Notes under the pieces: generated by a model
Databases searched by the model: none
Seen by the model: only the letters and a program-made list of their open reading frames with translations
What the model was told of the DNA's origin: nothing
Translations under genes and position numbers: made by a program
Shown here: one piece after another, positions 1 to 10,499 of the stretch
Numbering within the stretch: position 1 is the first letter of the stretch
Layout of the letters: each line of letters begins with the position of its first letter
DNA from: Icerya purchasi
Lineage: Eukaryota > Arthropoda > Insecta > Hemiptera > Monophlebidae
Length of the DNA: 64,000 nt
Reading direction: 5' to 3'
Assembly: GCA_039619475.1 (NCBI GenBank)
Contig: CM077116.1
Coordinates: 17,481,443 to 17,545,442, forward strand

Positions 1-2283
1 TGGAATTCTTTTATCGTAATTCCCATTCCTAAAAAAAATTCTTCCCTACGTCCTATTTCCCTGGCATCCTGTATTAGAAAACTATTTGAGGGTATGCTCA
101 ACAAGCGCCTTGTTTGGTGGCTAGAGCATAATAATATATTCCCTATTAATATGTTCGGCTTTCGGCCTGGTATTGGCCCTTCTGATTGTGTTAGTCTTTT
201 CGTTTCCCACATATACAAATCTTTTATCCAAAAACATTTCACCCTAGCTTCCTTTATTGATGTTTCCTCTGCTTTCGATAATGTTCATCTTCCCACTCTA
301 AGAGATAAAATGACGGCAATTAATATCCCAATTAAATTCTCTTCCCTTATTATCAATCTCATGTCAAATCGTTCTATCCACTTCTCCTCTCCATCTCTTA
401 ATGCTCCAAGAAAGGTTTTCCGAGGTCTTCCTCAGGGTTCCTCCCTCAGTCCTACTCTTTTTAACATCTATACTATCAGTATAGCTTCTCTTCCTTTAAA
501 TTCCTATTCCTTATTCTTTGCGGACGACATTCTCCTGTTTTCCTCGTCTGAGGATGTTTTAGCAGCCTATGAAGCATTCAGTTCGTCGCTCATTGTGCTG
601 GAACATTCTCTCTCCTTAATTAATCTTTCAATTTCTCCCTCTAAGTCTTCTTATACTATTTTTACCCTCCGTCCCTATAACCCTGCTTTGGTCAACCTAT
701 CCTTAAACAATGTATCTCTTTCCCGTGTTAATTGCTTTTGTTATCTCGGTGTCTTTCTTGATAGTCGTTTGTCTTTCTCTGAACACATCAAATATCTTTC
801 TGCTTCCACTATTAAAAGGTTAAACTTGCTGAAAGCCCTGTCGCCAACTAAATGGGGTGGCGATCCCTATATTCTTATTTCCCTTTACAAATCTATTATC
901 CGTTCCAAATTTGATTATTGTTCTTTTATTTATGGTAGTGCGTCCAAGACACGTCTTTCCAAACTAGATGTAATTCAGAATTCTTGCCTTCGTCTCTGTC
1001 TTGGCGCTCTTAAATCCTCTCCAACCACTGCTATTCTTGCTGAATCCAATTCGTCACCCCTATCCATTCGTAGATCTTATTTAGGCTATCGTTTCCTTAT
1101 TAAACGTCTTCCTCTCGCATCCTCTACCCTTGTTCAGTCTTATCTTTCGATTTATAATAGCTGGCGCTTCACTCCCAGCAAAACCCCTATTCTGGCTTTT
1201 ATTTCACATCGTCTCGGTTCATTTTGGCCGTATATTATCTCGTTCAATAATCTCCCTTATTTTTCCTTCGACTTCGCTGACATCTGTCATCCTCCTAAGG
1301 TATTTATCCTCCCCTCATTTGCAAAAAATCTCCCCCAAGCCGTAATTAAACAGGTATTCTACAGCACTATCAATTCCCTATTTCCCTCTCATGTTACCAT
1401 TTACACGGATGGTTCGAGGGGGCCTGGTGGTGTTGGTGCTTCTTTCATCCTTCCTGATTTTAACCTCTCAGAATCTTTTCGACTTCCTTATTTCTGTTCC
1501 ATATTCACAGCCGAGTTGTTGGCTATCCTTCGCTCTATTATTTTCATTTCCTCGAATCAATTTTCCTCTAAGTTTTTAATTATTTCTGACTCTTTGAGCG
1601 CCCTTCAGGCCATATCCTCTCCCCTTCCTGATCATTCGTGTGACTTTGTTATCCTCCGTATACGTTCACTCATTCACAATCTTTCCTATCTCCATTCAGT
1701 CAATATTGATCTGCTGTGGGTACCTGGCCACTCGGGCATATTTGTCAATGAAGCGGCTGATTCCTTGGCTCGGGCTGCTGCTGCTTCCTCTCGTCTTTTT
1801 TTAAAAAAAATTCCATCCGTTAACCTGCTATCAGTTTGTAAAAGCTTTCATATCCGATTATGGTCGGATACCTATGTTTCTTCTTTTTCCAACAGTTGTT
1901 CCTTTTACCTGTCAGTCCAGCCTACTCTTCCTTCATATTCATGGTTTCTTTTACATCCCTCCCTTCGTCGTTCTGAAGTTGTTTCCATTGTTCGTATGCG
2001 CTTTGGCCATTCTTTGCTGCCTTCTTCCAGATTTCGTTTCTCCTTGATTTATTCTCCACACTGTCCTCTCCATCCGGATGATGCAATTATTTGCGACGCC
2101 GATCATGTGTTCTTCCAGTGTTCATCCCTCTCGGTGGAGCGTTCTGCCTTATATTCTTATTTGCTTAAGCTTGGACTTCCTACCCCTTATTGTGCATCCT
2201 ATATCCTGTCCTTTCCTTCCCCACTAATTATTCCTGCTATTTGTTCCTTTTTAGTTAAAATCTCTGATCGAATCAAAATATAA
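1..2283 (+). CDS. LINE ORF2 protein, C-terminal part: reverse transcriptase, RNase H, zinc motif (partial 5')
   Basis: Open without a stop from the window edge; the first codons read WNSFIVIPIPK, an early RT motif, so the Met at 94 is internal. Counting from that Met, RT motif A is AFDNVHLP near residue 60, motif B GLPQGSS near 111 and the catalytic FADD near 143. RNase H follows with TDGS near 438, AELLAIL near 473, SDSLSALQ near 498 and WVPGHSG near 541, so all its acidic residues are present. The C terminus has a Cys/His cluster ending DHVFFQC. In this group the protein nicks target DNA and copies its own RNA into it (target-primed reverse transcription). The endonuclease part lies upstream of the window. 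No frameshift or stop is seen, so this copy is younger than its neighbours. Confidence 0.9.
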   Translation, partial: WNSFIVIPIPKKNSSLRPISLASCIRKLFEGMLNKRLVWWLEHNNIFPINMFGFRPGIGPSDCVSLFVSHIYKSFIQKHFTLASFIDVSSAFDNVHLPTLRDKMTAINIPIKFSSLIINLMSNRSIHFSSPSLNAPRKVFRGLPQGSSLSPTLFNIYTISIASLPLNSYSLFFADDILLFSSSEDVLAAYEAFSSSLIVLEHSLSLINLSISPSKSSYTIFTLRPYNPALVNLSLNNVSLSRVNCFCYLGVFLDSRLSFSEHIKYLSASTIKRLNLLKALSPTKWGGDPYILISLYKSIIRSKFDYCSFIYGSASKTRLSKLDVIQNSCLRLCLGALKSSPTTAILAESNSSPLSIRRSYLGYRFLIKRLPLASSTLVQSYLSIYNSWRFTPSKTPILAFISHRLGSFWPYIISFNNLPYFSFDFADICHPPKVFILPSFAKNLPQAVIKQVFYSTINSLFPSHVTIYTDGSRGPGGVGASFILPDFNLSESFRLPYFCSIFTAELLAILRSIIFISSNQFSSKFLIISDSLSALQAISSPLPDHSCDFVILRIRSLIHNLSYLHSVNIDLLWVPGHSGIFVNEAADSLARAAAASSRLFLKKIPSVNLLSVCKSFHIRLWSDTYVSSFSNSCSFYLSVQPTLPSYSWFLLHPSLRRSEVVSIVRMRFGHSLLPSSRFRFSLIYSPHCPLHPDDAIICDADHVFFQCSSLSVERSALYSYLLKLGLPTPYCASYILSFPSPLIIPAICSFLVKISDRIKI

Positions 2284-2363
2284 CCGACTTCTTTCCTTAC
2301 CTTTTGTTTCTGGGTAAAGGTCCTTGGTTGACGAGCCCAAAAAAAGAAGAAAAAAAAAAAAAA
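1..2363 (+). mobile_element. Family A LINE, 3' part, cut by window start
   Basis: The 3' portion of a non-LTR retrotransposon: ORF2 is open from base 1, followed by a short 3' UTR and an A-rich tail (about 2338-2363). Just before the tail lies a small hairpin (2311-2339) with outer arms TGGG/CCCA and inner arms GTC (2320-2322)/GAC (2330-2332), which is seen at the same place in the other family A copies. The 5' part lies outside the window. Confidence 0.9.
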
Positions 2364-2595
2364 ATGATGTTACGGGTAGTTTTTGTCGCACCGGTCGCAT
2401 TGTCGAAGCGTCGTAGCGGTGGTGATGACGAGGGGCTGGTTGCGTTGAGGCTGCGCGCTGTGCTGCCTTGTGCGCGTGCGGGGGGAAGTTTCTTAGTCGC
2501 CGACATGAATCGGCACAAGAACGATAATTACGATAATATACACACTATAAATTATTTAAACGCGATAAACACAGAACTACTTTACATATTGTTTT
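2364..2595. other. Unassigned spacer with GC-rich patch
   Basis: Sequence between a LINE tail and an older LINE relic. Bases about 2375-2520 are clearly richer in G and C than the surroundings. Open frames cross the patch on both strands, but none resembles a family I know. The rest is AT-rich. Confidence 0.4.
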
Positions 2596-3259
2596 TCAGC
2601 GATGTTTCCTGCGCTTTGCGCTTTTAATTATGTCAATTTATCAAATGTAGGAGATAAAATGAGATCAATTAATATTCTAGTTCAGTTTATTTCCCTTATC
2701 GTTAATCTCATGACAAATCGTTTCATTCACTTCTCCTCTTCATTTTCGAATGCTTCAAGAAAACTTTTTGCTGTCTTCTTCAAGGGTTCTCATTTAATTC
2801 TGTTTCTTTCAATATATTTGTACTATTAATATTGCCTCTTTTCGTTTAAATTCTTTCCTTTCATTGTTTGCTCCTACATTCTGTTTTTTTCCTCTTTCCG
2901 CGATATTGTAGTAACAGTGAAGCATTTATTTCGTATCTCATTGTGCTGAAATTTTCCTTCATTAATTTCTCCCATTCTAAGTCTTTTTATGCTGTTTTCT
3001 TGCAACAATCCGTCTCTTTCTCGTGTTAGTTATTTCTATTACTTTAGCATCTCTCTTGATAATTGTTCATCCTTCTTTGATCGCATCAAATGTCTTTCCT
3101 TTTCTTCTATCGAAAGATTGAACTTGCTGAAGATCTTATTGGCAATTAAATAAGTCAGTGAATTCTTATTTCACTGTTCAAGTTTATCATCTGTTCCGAA
3201 TTTGATATCTGCTCTTTTATTTACGGCTGTGCCTCTAAGACCGGTCTCTCTTAATTATA

Positions 3260-4331
3260 CATTGACTGTTCCGAAATTACTGTGTTGGTAGCGTTAGTAT
3301 ATTACCTGCTGGCTAAGAATCAATAAAGTAGTTTATTAACTTTCCAACGAAAAGTCACATACCTAAATAGATGTGTTAAAAATTCATTCAGCTAGAGTAA
3401 TTTTTCGGAAAGTATTTACACTGACCCTGTATAAATAAAAAAGAACATTTTTTTTTTGGTAAAAATTATGCATTAAAAATTAATTTTCATCGGACTGATT
3501 ATCAATAACTGGATCCTCTGCCACAACTGTAAGACGTCTCTAACAAGCATCCATATGACGGTTTACTCCCGTTAACGAATGTGTCATCCAAGTGAAATAC
3601 ACTCGTCTCATTCTTAAAACTTCAAGAGCTCGACACAATACATGCCGGTCTTCCCGGTTAATTGTAGCAAGACCTTAATATTCGTCTCTGTGCACGCCGC
3701 AAAGCCTTCTACCATGTGCAATTAAAGCAGCTGATTACCTTCCATTCAGAAATTCTTTGTACCATCGAAAAAATCGTTCTTTTTGAGTTTTTTTTAACCC
3801 TACCCCCCTTGGGCATGTCAGCAACGGATCTTCGCCCAGAAACAACACGAGGGAAAAGAATCAGTTAGATGTAGATTCGGTCAGCTATTGATGCGATAAA
3901 AGAATTGAGAATAGGAACAACGGAGATCGACGGAAACGATAAGATATACAAAGCGTAATAAGGTTTAGGGAGTTTGAGTGATAACAGATCAGAGTACAAA
4001 GAAGTACGGTCACGAGGAATGGACATTCAAAGAAGATATGGTCAGAATCACAGATACACTCGTCTTTGTAGGCTTCTTTCATCATGCTAATCGTTCAACC
4101 GCATACAAAATTTTATCGCACAATGTTATTCAGTTTTTATGTACATTATTACATAAAATACGAACATGCTAGTATGTAGGGGTCAGCACGCCCCGTTCAT
4201 TCAGACTGCTGTACCTTGGCGAATTTGTCAGGTAGAGCGATGAAACTGTTACCATGGAAACAGTATAAGTTGATTTGTATGTGGACATAGTTCCGGCATG
4301 TCATTTTGTCCGGGTTTCTGGACAGTCCATG
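3260..4331. mobile_element. Non-autonomous DNA transposon with 17-bp TIRs and TATA duplication (Tc1/mariner-like)
   Basis: The left end is CATTGACTGTTCCGAAA (3260-3276); the reverse complement of the right end (4315-4331) is CATGGACTGTCCAGAAA, giving 14 of 17 matches. TATA lies outside both ends (3256-3259 and 4332-4335), consistent with insertion at TA. Removing the element rejoins the flanking LINE relic so that it aligns with the intact RT at 1-2283, which is independent support for both boundaries. I find no transposase ORF, so it is non-autonomous or decayed. A minus-strand LINE fragment sits inside it. TA target and length suggest Tc1/mariner, but TIRs alone do not prove the superfamily. 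Confidence 0.65.
3785..4090 (-). pseudogene. Family A LINE 3' fragment nested in the TIR transposon
   Basis: A T-rich run at about 3781-3795 and the tail signature GGGCATGTC (3811-3819) mark the 3' end on the minus strand. The degraded hairpin spans 3810-3838, with outer GGG/CCC kept and one inner pair lost. Upstream on the minus strand the protein contains CDSDHIFFECPFL, the C-terminal Cys/His motif of family A ORF2. Only about 300 bp remain, so this is a strongly 5'-truncated dead copy. Confidence 0.65.
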
Positions 4332-4540
4332 TATAAAATGCAAAATTCTTGCCTTTGACTCTGTCTTAGTGCTCTTAAATTCTAATTCATCTGCCTGTTC
4401 AACCTATTCTTCCTTCCAATTCAATTTCTTTTCCAAACGTTTCTTCAATCTTTTTAAGTAACCGCGGCGTACCTTTTATATCACTGAATATCCAATTCGA
4501 GAGCTAAAAAATGTTTTATTACTTTTTTAAAAGAGAATTC

Positions 4541-4647
4541 TCTATCCCCCCTTTTTTTCCCTTTGAGCACGTCAACTCAGGACATTTACCCAACACAAAG
4601 GACTAACAAATAATGAAACGTAGAGACTTGAAAGTTAAATCAGGAAG

Positions 4648-4650
<3 letters not shown>
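4541..4650 (-). repeat. Family A LINE 3' UTR fragment
   Basis: Bases 4564-4646 match, with a few differences, the 3' UTR of the minus-strand LINE starting at 20942 (same order of CACGTCAACTCAGGACATTT and the CACAAAGGACTAACAAAT stretch). GTC/GAC inner arms of the tail hairpin are at 4571-4573 and 4581-4583. It ends at the poly(T) of the next element. Confidence 0.7.
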
Positions 4651-4684
<34 letters not shown>

Positions 4685-5520
4685 TACGACCGCGATGCCT
4701 ATTGGCTTAGTCACGGTATTCGTAATATATAATCGACTTAACGTTAGGTATATTTTATATAGTAATGCGTTTTCTCAAAGCGAGACTACAATAATTTACG
4801 AATGCACAACAGTTCGATACGTTTAATCCGTTAACATTATTTATAATAATTCGATTATCGATACAGTAACCATTTAAATTATATTTCAAACGTTCTTCCT
4901 TAGTGAAGAGGCATTCAAATAGAAAATGACTGACTGTATCCGGAACACCAAGTTGACAGAAATGACAAATGTCAGAAGGTGTAATTTTAAATCGTTCCAA
5001 GTAAGTACCGAAACTGCCATGTCCCGTCAACGCTTGACTTATAAAAAAATTAATTCTTAGTAATTTCTTTAGCCTAAATCTTACATTTATATCATATAAA
5101 AATTTGTACGTTAGTCTGACATTATTTTGATTATTCCACCTTTCTTGCCAAATATTTAAAATAATTACTTTCATGTATTTATTAAAATTATTAATGTTTG
5201 GAAAATTATCATATTGTAAGTTTACGTTAAAATTGTTGTTAAAAAGTTGTAGCGATCTATAAGAAGTGATAAGTGATATTCGGAACATTTTGTATTCTGC
5301 TAATAAGGCAGCATGGTGCATGCTCAAGTCAGCCGGAAGGATTCCAGTGACAACGGGAGCCGCAGTAATCGACACCGTTCTGTATAACGAGCCTACACTC
5401 AGAAGAAGCTTCCTCTGAATTTTTAAAATTTTATTCATATTAGAAACAGAGATATTTGTGATATAAATACTTGAGCAGTAATTAAAGATCGCACGAATAA
5501 CACCATTATACATTATCTAT
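4651..5520 (-). mobile_element. Family C (R1/Jockey-like) LINE, 5'-truncated
   Basis: A 31-base T run (4651-4681) is the poly(A) tail of a minus-strand insertion; the coding frame follows about 75 bases further in. The element stops near 5520, inside the RT thumb region. It resembles the protein style of the larger family C element at 23.8-28.8 kb and differs from families A and B. Confidence 0.75.
4755..5513 (-). CDS. LINE ORF2 C-terminal fragment (RT thumb and Cys/His motif)
   Basis: An uninterrupted 252-codon frame on the minus strand. It starts in the RT thumb (IRAIFNYCSSIYI resembles the RSKFDYCSFIYG of other LINEs) and ends with a zinc-like motif, CHFCQLGVPDTVSHFLFEC near residue 192, of the CCHC type found at the C terminus of R1/Jockey-group proteins. 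The palm motifs with the catalytic aspartates are missing, so it cannot act as a polymerase. The Met is simply the first ATG after the truncation point, not a genuine start. An intact frame suggests a fairly recent insertion. Confidence 0.75.
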   Translation of the reverse strand: MYNGVIRAIFNYCSSIYITNISVSNMNKILKIQRKLLLSVGSLYRTVSITAAPVVTGILPADLSMHHAALLAEYKMFRISLITSYRSLQLFNNNFNVNLQYDNFPNINNFNKYMKVIILNIWQERWNNQNNVRLTYKFLYDINVRFRLKKLLRINFFISQALTGHGSFGTYLERFKITPSDICHFCQLGVPDTVSHFLFECLFTKEERLKYNLNGYCIDNRIIINNVNGLNVSNCCAFVNYCSLALRKRITI

Positions 5521-5774
5521 CTATTGTGAATGGTTTATCTCGTGTGCGCTCGCGTTCTCCTTATCGCGTTATCAGCTCGATAATCAGTTGTTTCGGCAGA
5601 CCAGTGAGATTGTTTCATTTATTGTTTCTTCGTTGTCGTATTTCATTATTATTTAGACGCTCTACGAATTCTTAGATTACTGTTATTTATTCCGATTTGT
5701 ATAGCGATTTATTTTCTTTTTTTTTTTCTCTTTTTCCTAATTTTACGTATATTTTAATTTGATTTGCTCGACCG

Positions 5775-7360
5775 ATGAGCTCGTCTAGTGGGGGCCGTCC
5801 TGCGGCCTCCTCCAAAGATTCAAAAACCAACAAAGCGAACATGTCGCTGAATCTAATGGAGGTTGACGCTGCCGGAAAGCGTAAGCCATCCAGCCCTCTT
5901 TCGCCAACAACGATTCTACCAAACAAGGATCTGCGGCTTTCGCAACCTGACTTGCCCAACCTCTCTAATATAAATAATAACAGCTGCGCGATTAAAGCAG
6001 TCGAAAACTTTAATATCGCTAGTAGTAGTAATAATAACACTAATAATAATAATACCACCAACAATAACAATAATAATAATAATAATGATAATAGTAATAA
6101 AAACATCAACAACAACAACATTTTATCCACCAATAATAACAATAATAATAGTAAAGATTCTATTAATGTTTTTCCTTCCGATCATCCTGGTCCCTTTAAA
6201 GTTTTTGTCGAAAACTCCACCCTAGACGAGAACATCGGGAATTTGCACCCGTTGGCTCTGGCTAGGCTCATCTGTAAAATTTCAACTTCCTTTTTGGACA
6301 TCATTCCCCAGGGCAGGGGGCGTATTTCGGTTACGTTTCCGTCTGCTTCTGCGGCGAATGATTTTCTAAACAATTCTTCATTTTTTCAGTCCAACAATAT
6401 TACCGTGTATATCCCCACCAATGCTCTGTTTAGTATGGGCGTTATCTCTGGAATCTTTCCTTCCTTTCCGAAGACGAAATTAAAGAGGGGCTTGTTTCCT
6501 CTATCCCCGTAGTTGCAGTTCGTCGTATCTTTCGCTCTTCTGATGGAAAAAAAATCCCCACCAGGAGTGTCGAACTTAAATTCGCTAAGTCGTTCCTTCC
6601 GGAGTTTGTAACGATTTACAAACTCCGTTTTCCCGTTTCCCCCAGTGTCCGTTCTCCCACTCAGTGCTCTAAATGCTTCCTTTTTGGACATATTGCGCGC
6701 CATTGTCGTAGCTCTCATCCCGTTTGCTCACACTGTGCTTCCAGACATCCCTCTTCGGAATGTCCCAACCTCCAGGAGCCTCCTATTTGTCGCAACTGCA
6801 AAGGTTGCCATAGCTCGTCCGATCGTGTCTGCCCGGAGTGGCTTAGACAGAAGAATATTAAAAGAATCATGGCGTTCGAAAACATATCGTTTCAAGAAGC
6901 CGCCAAATATAAATCCTCTAGTGCCGTCTCCCAAACCTTTTCCTATGCTAATCGTGCCGCAGCCCCATCTTCCTCTCAAGCCTCTTCTTCTAAAACTAAT
7001 AAATTGTCTTCTCCTCCTCGTCCTAAATCTTCCACTTTTCATAAATCTCCTAAATAGAAATCGCATTCCAAGCCTCTTCCTCACTTTCCCACCGTCCCCT
7101 CCCTCTACACCTGTTCTCCATCTGTTGGTTGGGCCTTGAATCGTGAAGACTCCCCTCAGCTGAATTCTTCGCTACCTTCCAGCAACTTTCTAGCTCCTCG
7201 CAGCTTGCTTCCTAATTCCTCCCCTAATTACTCCCCATTTAATATCACTAATCTTTCCGCCGCAATCACGGAACTCCTCGCTTCTCATAACATAGCCGCC
7301 TCCTCTTCTTTCCTTGACAATCTTTCTTCTTTCTTATCCAATTACGTCCATTCCTCGTAA
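5775..7360 (+). pseudogene. LINE ORF1 (gag-like RNA-binding protein) with frameshift and stop
   Basis: Begins with MSSSSGGRPAAS and reads to 6512. Similarity to the ORF1 at 15003-16508 then continues in another frame from about 6460 (IPVVAVRRIF, KIPTRSVELKF), so one indel lies near 6460-6500. The second part carries three Cys/His knuckles: CSKCFLFGHIARHC, CSHCASRHPSSEC and CRNCKGCHSSSDRVC. An in-frame TAG at 7055-7057 interrupts it, and the same frame continues to 7360. Between the N terminus and the conserved core is a long asparagine-rich tract encoded by AAT/AAC repeats (about 6020-6150). ORF1 proteins of this type coat the element RNA. This one cannot be made at full length. Confidence 0.8.
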
Positions 7361-7809
7361 GGCATATTTTTGTTTTCTCCTTGTCTTTATCTTCCTCCCC
7401 CTTTTTCTCTCTGTTAGCCAATGATAACGCCTTACTTACGCTTCAGGAACACTAGACATGCCTCTGTGCTCATGTCGTTTAATTTGTTCATACTCAGGTA
7501 TAATTGTCCCTTTAGGGGAGGATACCTACAAACTGGTGGTCAACCATGTTCGCGCAGGTACTCCTCTCTGCCCTTTGGATTATACCAAATTGATACGAAT
7601 AGAAAAGGTCCGGCAAAGTGGCCCGCATATTGTGGTGGGCAGGACTTCTTTCGTCTTCAGTTTCCTTGTTCTTCCTTTCTCCTCCTCAAGTTGGAAGTGC
7701 ACCTATGTGCTCGCTTCTTGTTTACTAACCTTTCTTTCTTCTTTTATAGCTATTCTCGTCCCCCCCTTCCTTTTCTATCCTATTCTAATTTTCTTGTATC
7801 CTAGATAGC

Positions 7810-10440
7810 ATGTCGCGTGCTCATCCTTTGAACATCCTGCAGTGGAACTGCCGTAACTTACAAGCTAATAAATTAAGTTTAGAGGGTTTATTAGACCTCT
7901 ATAATATTCATGTGGCATTTTTATCCGAAACTTGGCTCAAATCCTCCTCGTCTCTACATTTCAAAGGCTATTCTTTAGTTCGATCAGATCGTGTGGATGG
8001 TTACGGTGGTGTCGCCATTCTCATTAGATACGATCTATCCTACCTATCGTACGATTTCTCTTGTCTTCCTCCTCCCTATCCTAATCTTCCTAACATGGTT
8101 CACATTTCTCTTTTGAATTTTCTTCCGAATCCTTTATATACTGCTTGCGTTTATAACCCTCCTAACTTCAGCCTCTCTAATCTTCCTCTTATCTCATTTC
8201 TTTCATCGTTGGCTGGTCCATTCATCATTGGAGGCGACTGGAATGCTCACTCTCCTCTTTGGGGCTGCGCTGGGAATAATCCTAATGGTTCGATTCTTGA
8301 AAATCTTATCTTGGATCATGATCTTTTTCTACTTAATGATCGGTCTCCTACCCTCTTCAAGCAACCTTATTCCTCTAGTTCAGTTGATTTCTCCTTTTCC
8401 TCTCCCAATCTTGGTCTCTTATGCTCCTGGAGGACTCTCGACGGCATTTTTGTCAGCGATCATGTCCCCATTCTGCTCACTCTTAATGACGTGCTCTCTC
8501 CCAAGTCTTTCAAGCCCCTTCAATTTCCCCGTTGGCTTCTTTCTAAAACTGATTGGGCTAAATTTCGTTCCTTGGTGGATTCCTCTCTCCCTTCTTTTTC
8601 TGATATTCCTAATCCATTCTTCCGTTACGATTTTTTCACTCAAACGCTAAATTCTGCTCTCTCCGCATCTTCTCCTCCTATTTCCAGCACGCGCAGTCGC
8701 TCTTCTTCACATGCCTCCTCAGTCTGGTGGAACGAAGAGTGTAAAGCAGCGTTCCAAAAAAGTTCTGCTACCTTTAAAGCCTTCCGCTCTCATTCCTCTA
8801 TGTCCAACTTCCTAGCCCGCAAAGAAGCTAACGCAAAAGCTCGTTTTATCCTTAAGTCTGCCAAAAAGAATTCTTAGAAGTCTTTCTGTTCTTCCTTCTC
8901 CATAGATACGCCCTTCTCCCAGATCTGGAAAATGGCTAAGGCGTTTAGATACCCTTTTCTGAGCGCCCTCGCCACTCCCACCCTTCCAAATCCCAGCTGG
9001 AGTCCTTCTTGGATTCTATTGCTGCCGCCTATGTCCCCTCTTTAGAAGAAACTGTTCTTCCTTCTCTTCCTGTAGACTCTGAGCCTCACTTCCTGTCTTT
9101 TCCTTTCCGTTACGAGGAGCTTGCATCCATTCTTAATAAATCCACCTTGTCTGCTCCTGGCCGGGACGGTTTCTCGTTCCTTATTCTTAAAAATCTCTCT
9201 CCTGCTGCGCTGCTTTTCCTTCTCCATATATTTAATTCTTTTCTCCTTTCCAGCTCTACTCCTAAATCCTGGAACGACTTTATTGTCGTTCCTATTCCTA
9301 AAAGAAATCAGTGTTCTTTCCGTCCCATTTCCCTGGATTCCTGCCTGCGTAAACTCTTTGAAGGTTTGATTAACAATCGTCTCGTGTGGTGGCTGGAGCA
9401 CAATAATCTAGTCCCTCCTAATATGTTTGGTTTTCGCCCTGGGCTTGGGCCGGTTGACTGTATTAGTTATTTCCTTTCAAATGTCTATAAGTCTTTCCTA
9501 ACATAAAAATTTACTATTGCCTCCTTTGTGGACGTCTCTTCTGCCTTTGATAATGTGCATCTTCCCGCTTTGGGTTCCAAACTTTTTTCTCTTAACCTCC
9601 CTCCAATCGTCGTTATTATCATACTCAACATCTTCCAGAACAGAACTCTCTTTATTTCTTCTCCCTCCCTTTCCTCCTTCTCCCTCCCTTTCCTCCTCCA
9701 GATGCGTTTATCGTGGGTTCCCACAGGGTTCCTGTCTGAGTCCTATACTTTTTAATATCTACTCTTTTGATATCGCTTCTCTTCCTATTTATTCTTCCTC
9801 CCTCCTCTTCGCTGACGACATTTTGGTCTATTCCACATGTGACAATCTGTCCGTCGCTATTGATGAGTTGAATAATTCCCTGTCTATTCTTAATAATTCC
9901 CTGTCTATTCTTAATAATTCCCTTTCTAGTCTTCACCTCTCTTTTTCTCCTACCAAGTCGTCTTGTATAATTTTTTCTCTCCGCCCCTTTAACCGAGCTA
10001 TAACTCGCATCACCGTATCTGGTATTAGTATCCCCGTTGTCAATTCCATAAGCTATCTTGACCTTTTTTTAAATAGCCGCCTCACATTCCATGAGCACAT
10101 TAATTTTCTCTATAAATCCTGTCTTAAAAGACTTAATCTCCTTAAATCTCTCTCCCCCCTCAGATGGGGAGGCAATCCGTTTATCCTAATTCTTTTCAAA
10201 GCCATCATCCGGTCCAAGCTCGACTATTGTTCCTTTATCTACGGTAATTCCTCCAAGTCTCTCCTCACTAAACTTGACGCGATCCAGAACTCTTGCCTCC
10301 GTTTGTGCATTGGAGCCTTGAAATCCTCCCCCATTCCCGCAGTTCTATCAGAGTCGGTTGCCCAACCACTGTTTATTCGCCGTTCTCAGCTTGGGTACCG
10401 CTTCTTAATCAAACGGCTTCCCATCTCCTCGTCCAAACTT
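7810..10440 (+). pseudogene. LINE ORF2 (endonuclease-RT), inactivated and 3'-truncated
   Basis: ATG at 7810 opens with MSRAHPLNILQWNCR, the first motif of an AP-like endonuclease; SETW, GGDWNAHSPLWG and SDHVPILL follow. A stop ends the first block at 8877 (KKNS*), a frameshift lies near 8970, a TAA interrupts at 9504-9506 (SFLT*KF), and another frameshift lies near 9700 before the RT motifs GFPQGSC and FADDILVY. The frame 9517-10473 carries the palm and thumb, but its last residues are translated poly(T) of the next insertion. A triple repeat of the SILNNSL codons at about 9865-9930 looks like replication slippage. Dead copy. Confidence 0.85.
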
Positions 10441-10499
10441 TTTTTTTTTTTTTTTTTTTTGGGTTCGTCATAAAGACATTGGCCCAAGAAGAGGGAGAA

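Larger units (their letters stand above)
2596..4540 (+). pseudogene. Degenerate family A LINE RT relic, split by a TIR transposon
   Basis: Translations of 2602-2829 follow the RT of the copy at 1-2283 (DKMRSINI, SLIVNLMTNRFIHFSS, NASRK) but with many stops and frameshifts. The match continues as fragments to about 3255, where the text corresponding to CSFIYG and the Lys-Leu-Asp-Val-Ile-Gln region is cut. It resumes at 4336 with the codons for QNSCL and the following LCLGALKS-like stretch. The 1.07 kb in between is a separate insertion. The relic is far too damaged to be functional. Confidence 0.7.
5525..10440 (+). mobile_element. Family A LINE, near full length, 3' end lost to a later insertion
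   Basis: The order is 5' leader (about 5525-5774), ORF1 (5775-7360), a spacer of about 450 bp and ORF2 (7810 onward). The copy stops in the RT thumb at 10440, where the poly(T) of a minus-strand LINE of the same family begins, so its RNase H and 3' UTR have been displaced or lost. The leader resembles the reverse complement of 19559-19650, which supports 5' completeness. The 5' boundary is approximate because I see no clear target-site duplication. Confidence 0.8.

Noticed and set aside
5687..6142. Minus-strand Leu-rich ORF
   Set aside because: It is the shadow of the AAT/AAC repeat in ORF1 on the other strand and has no signal-peptide or membrane-protein logic beyond poly-Leu.
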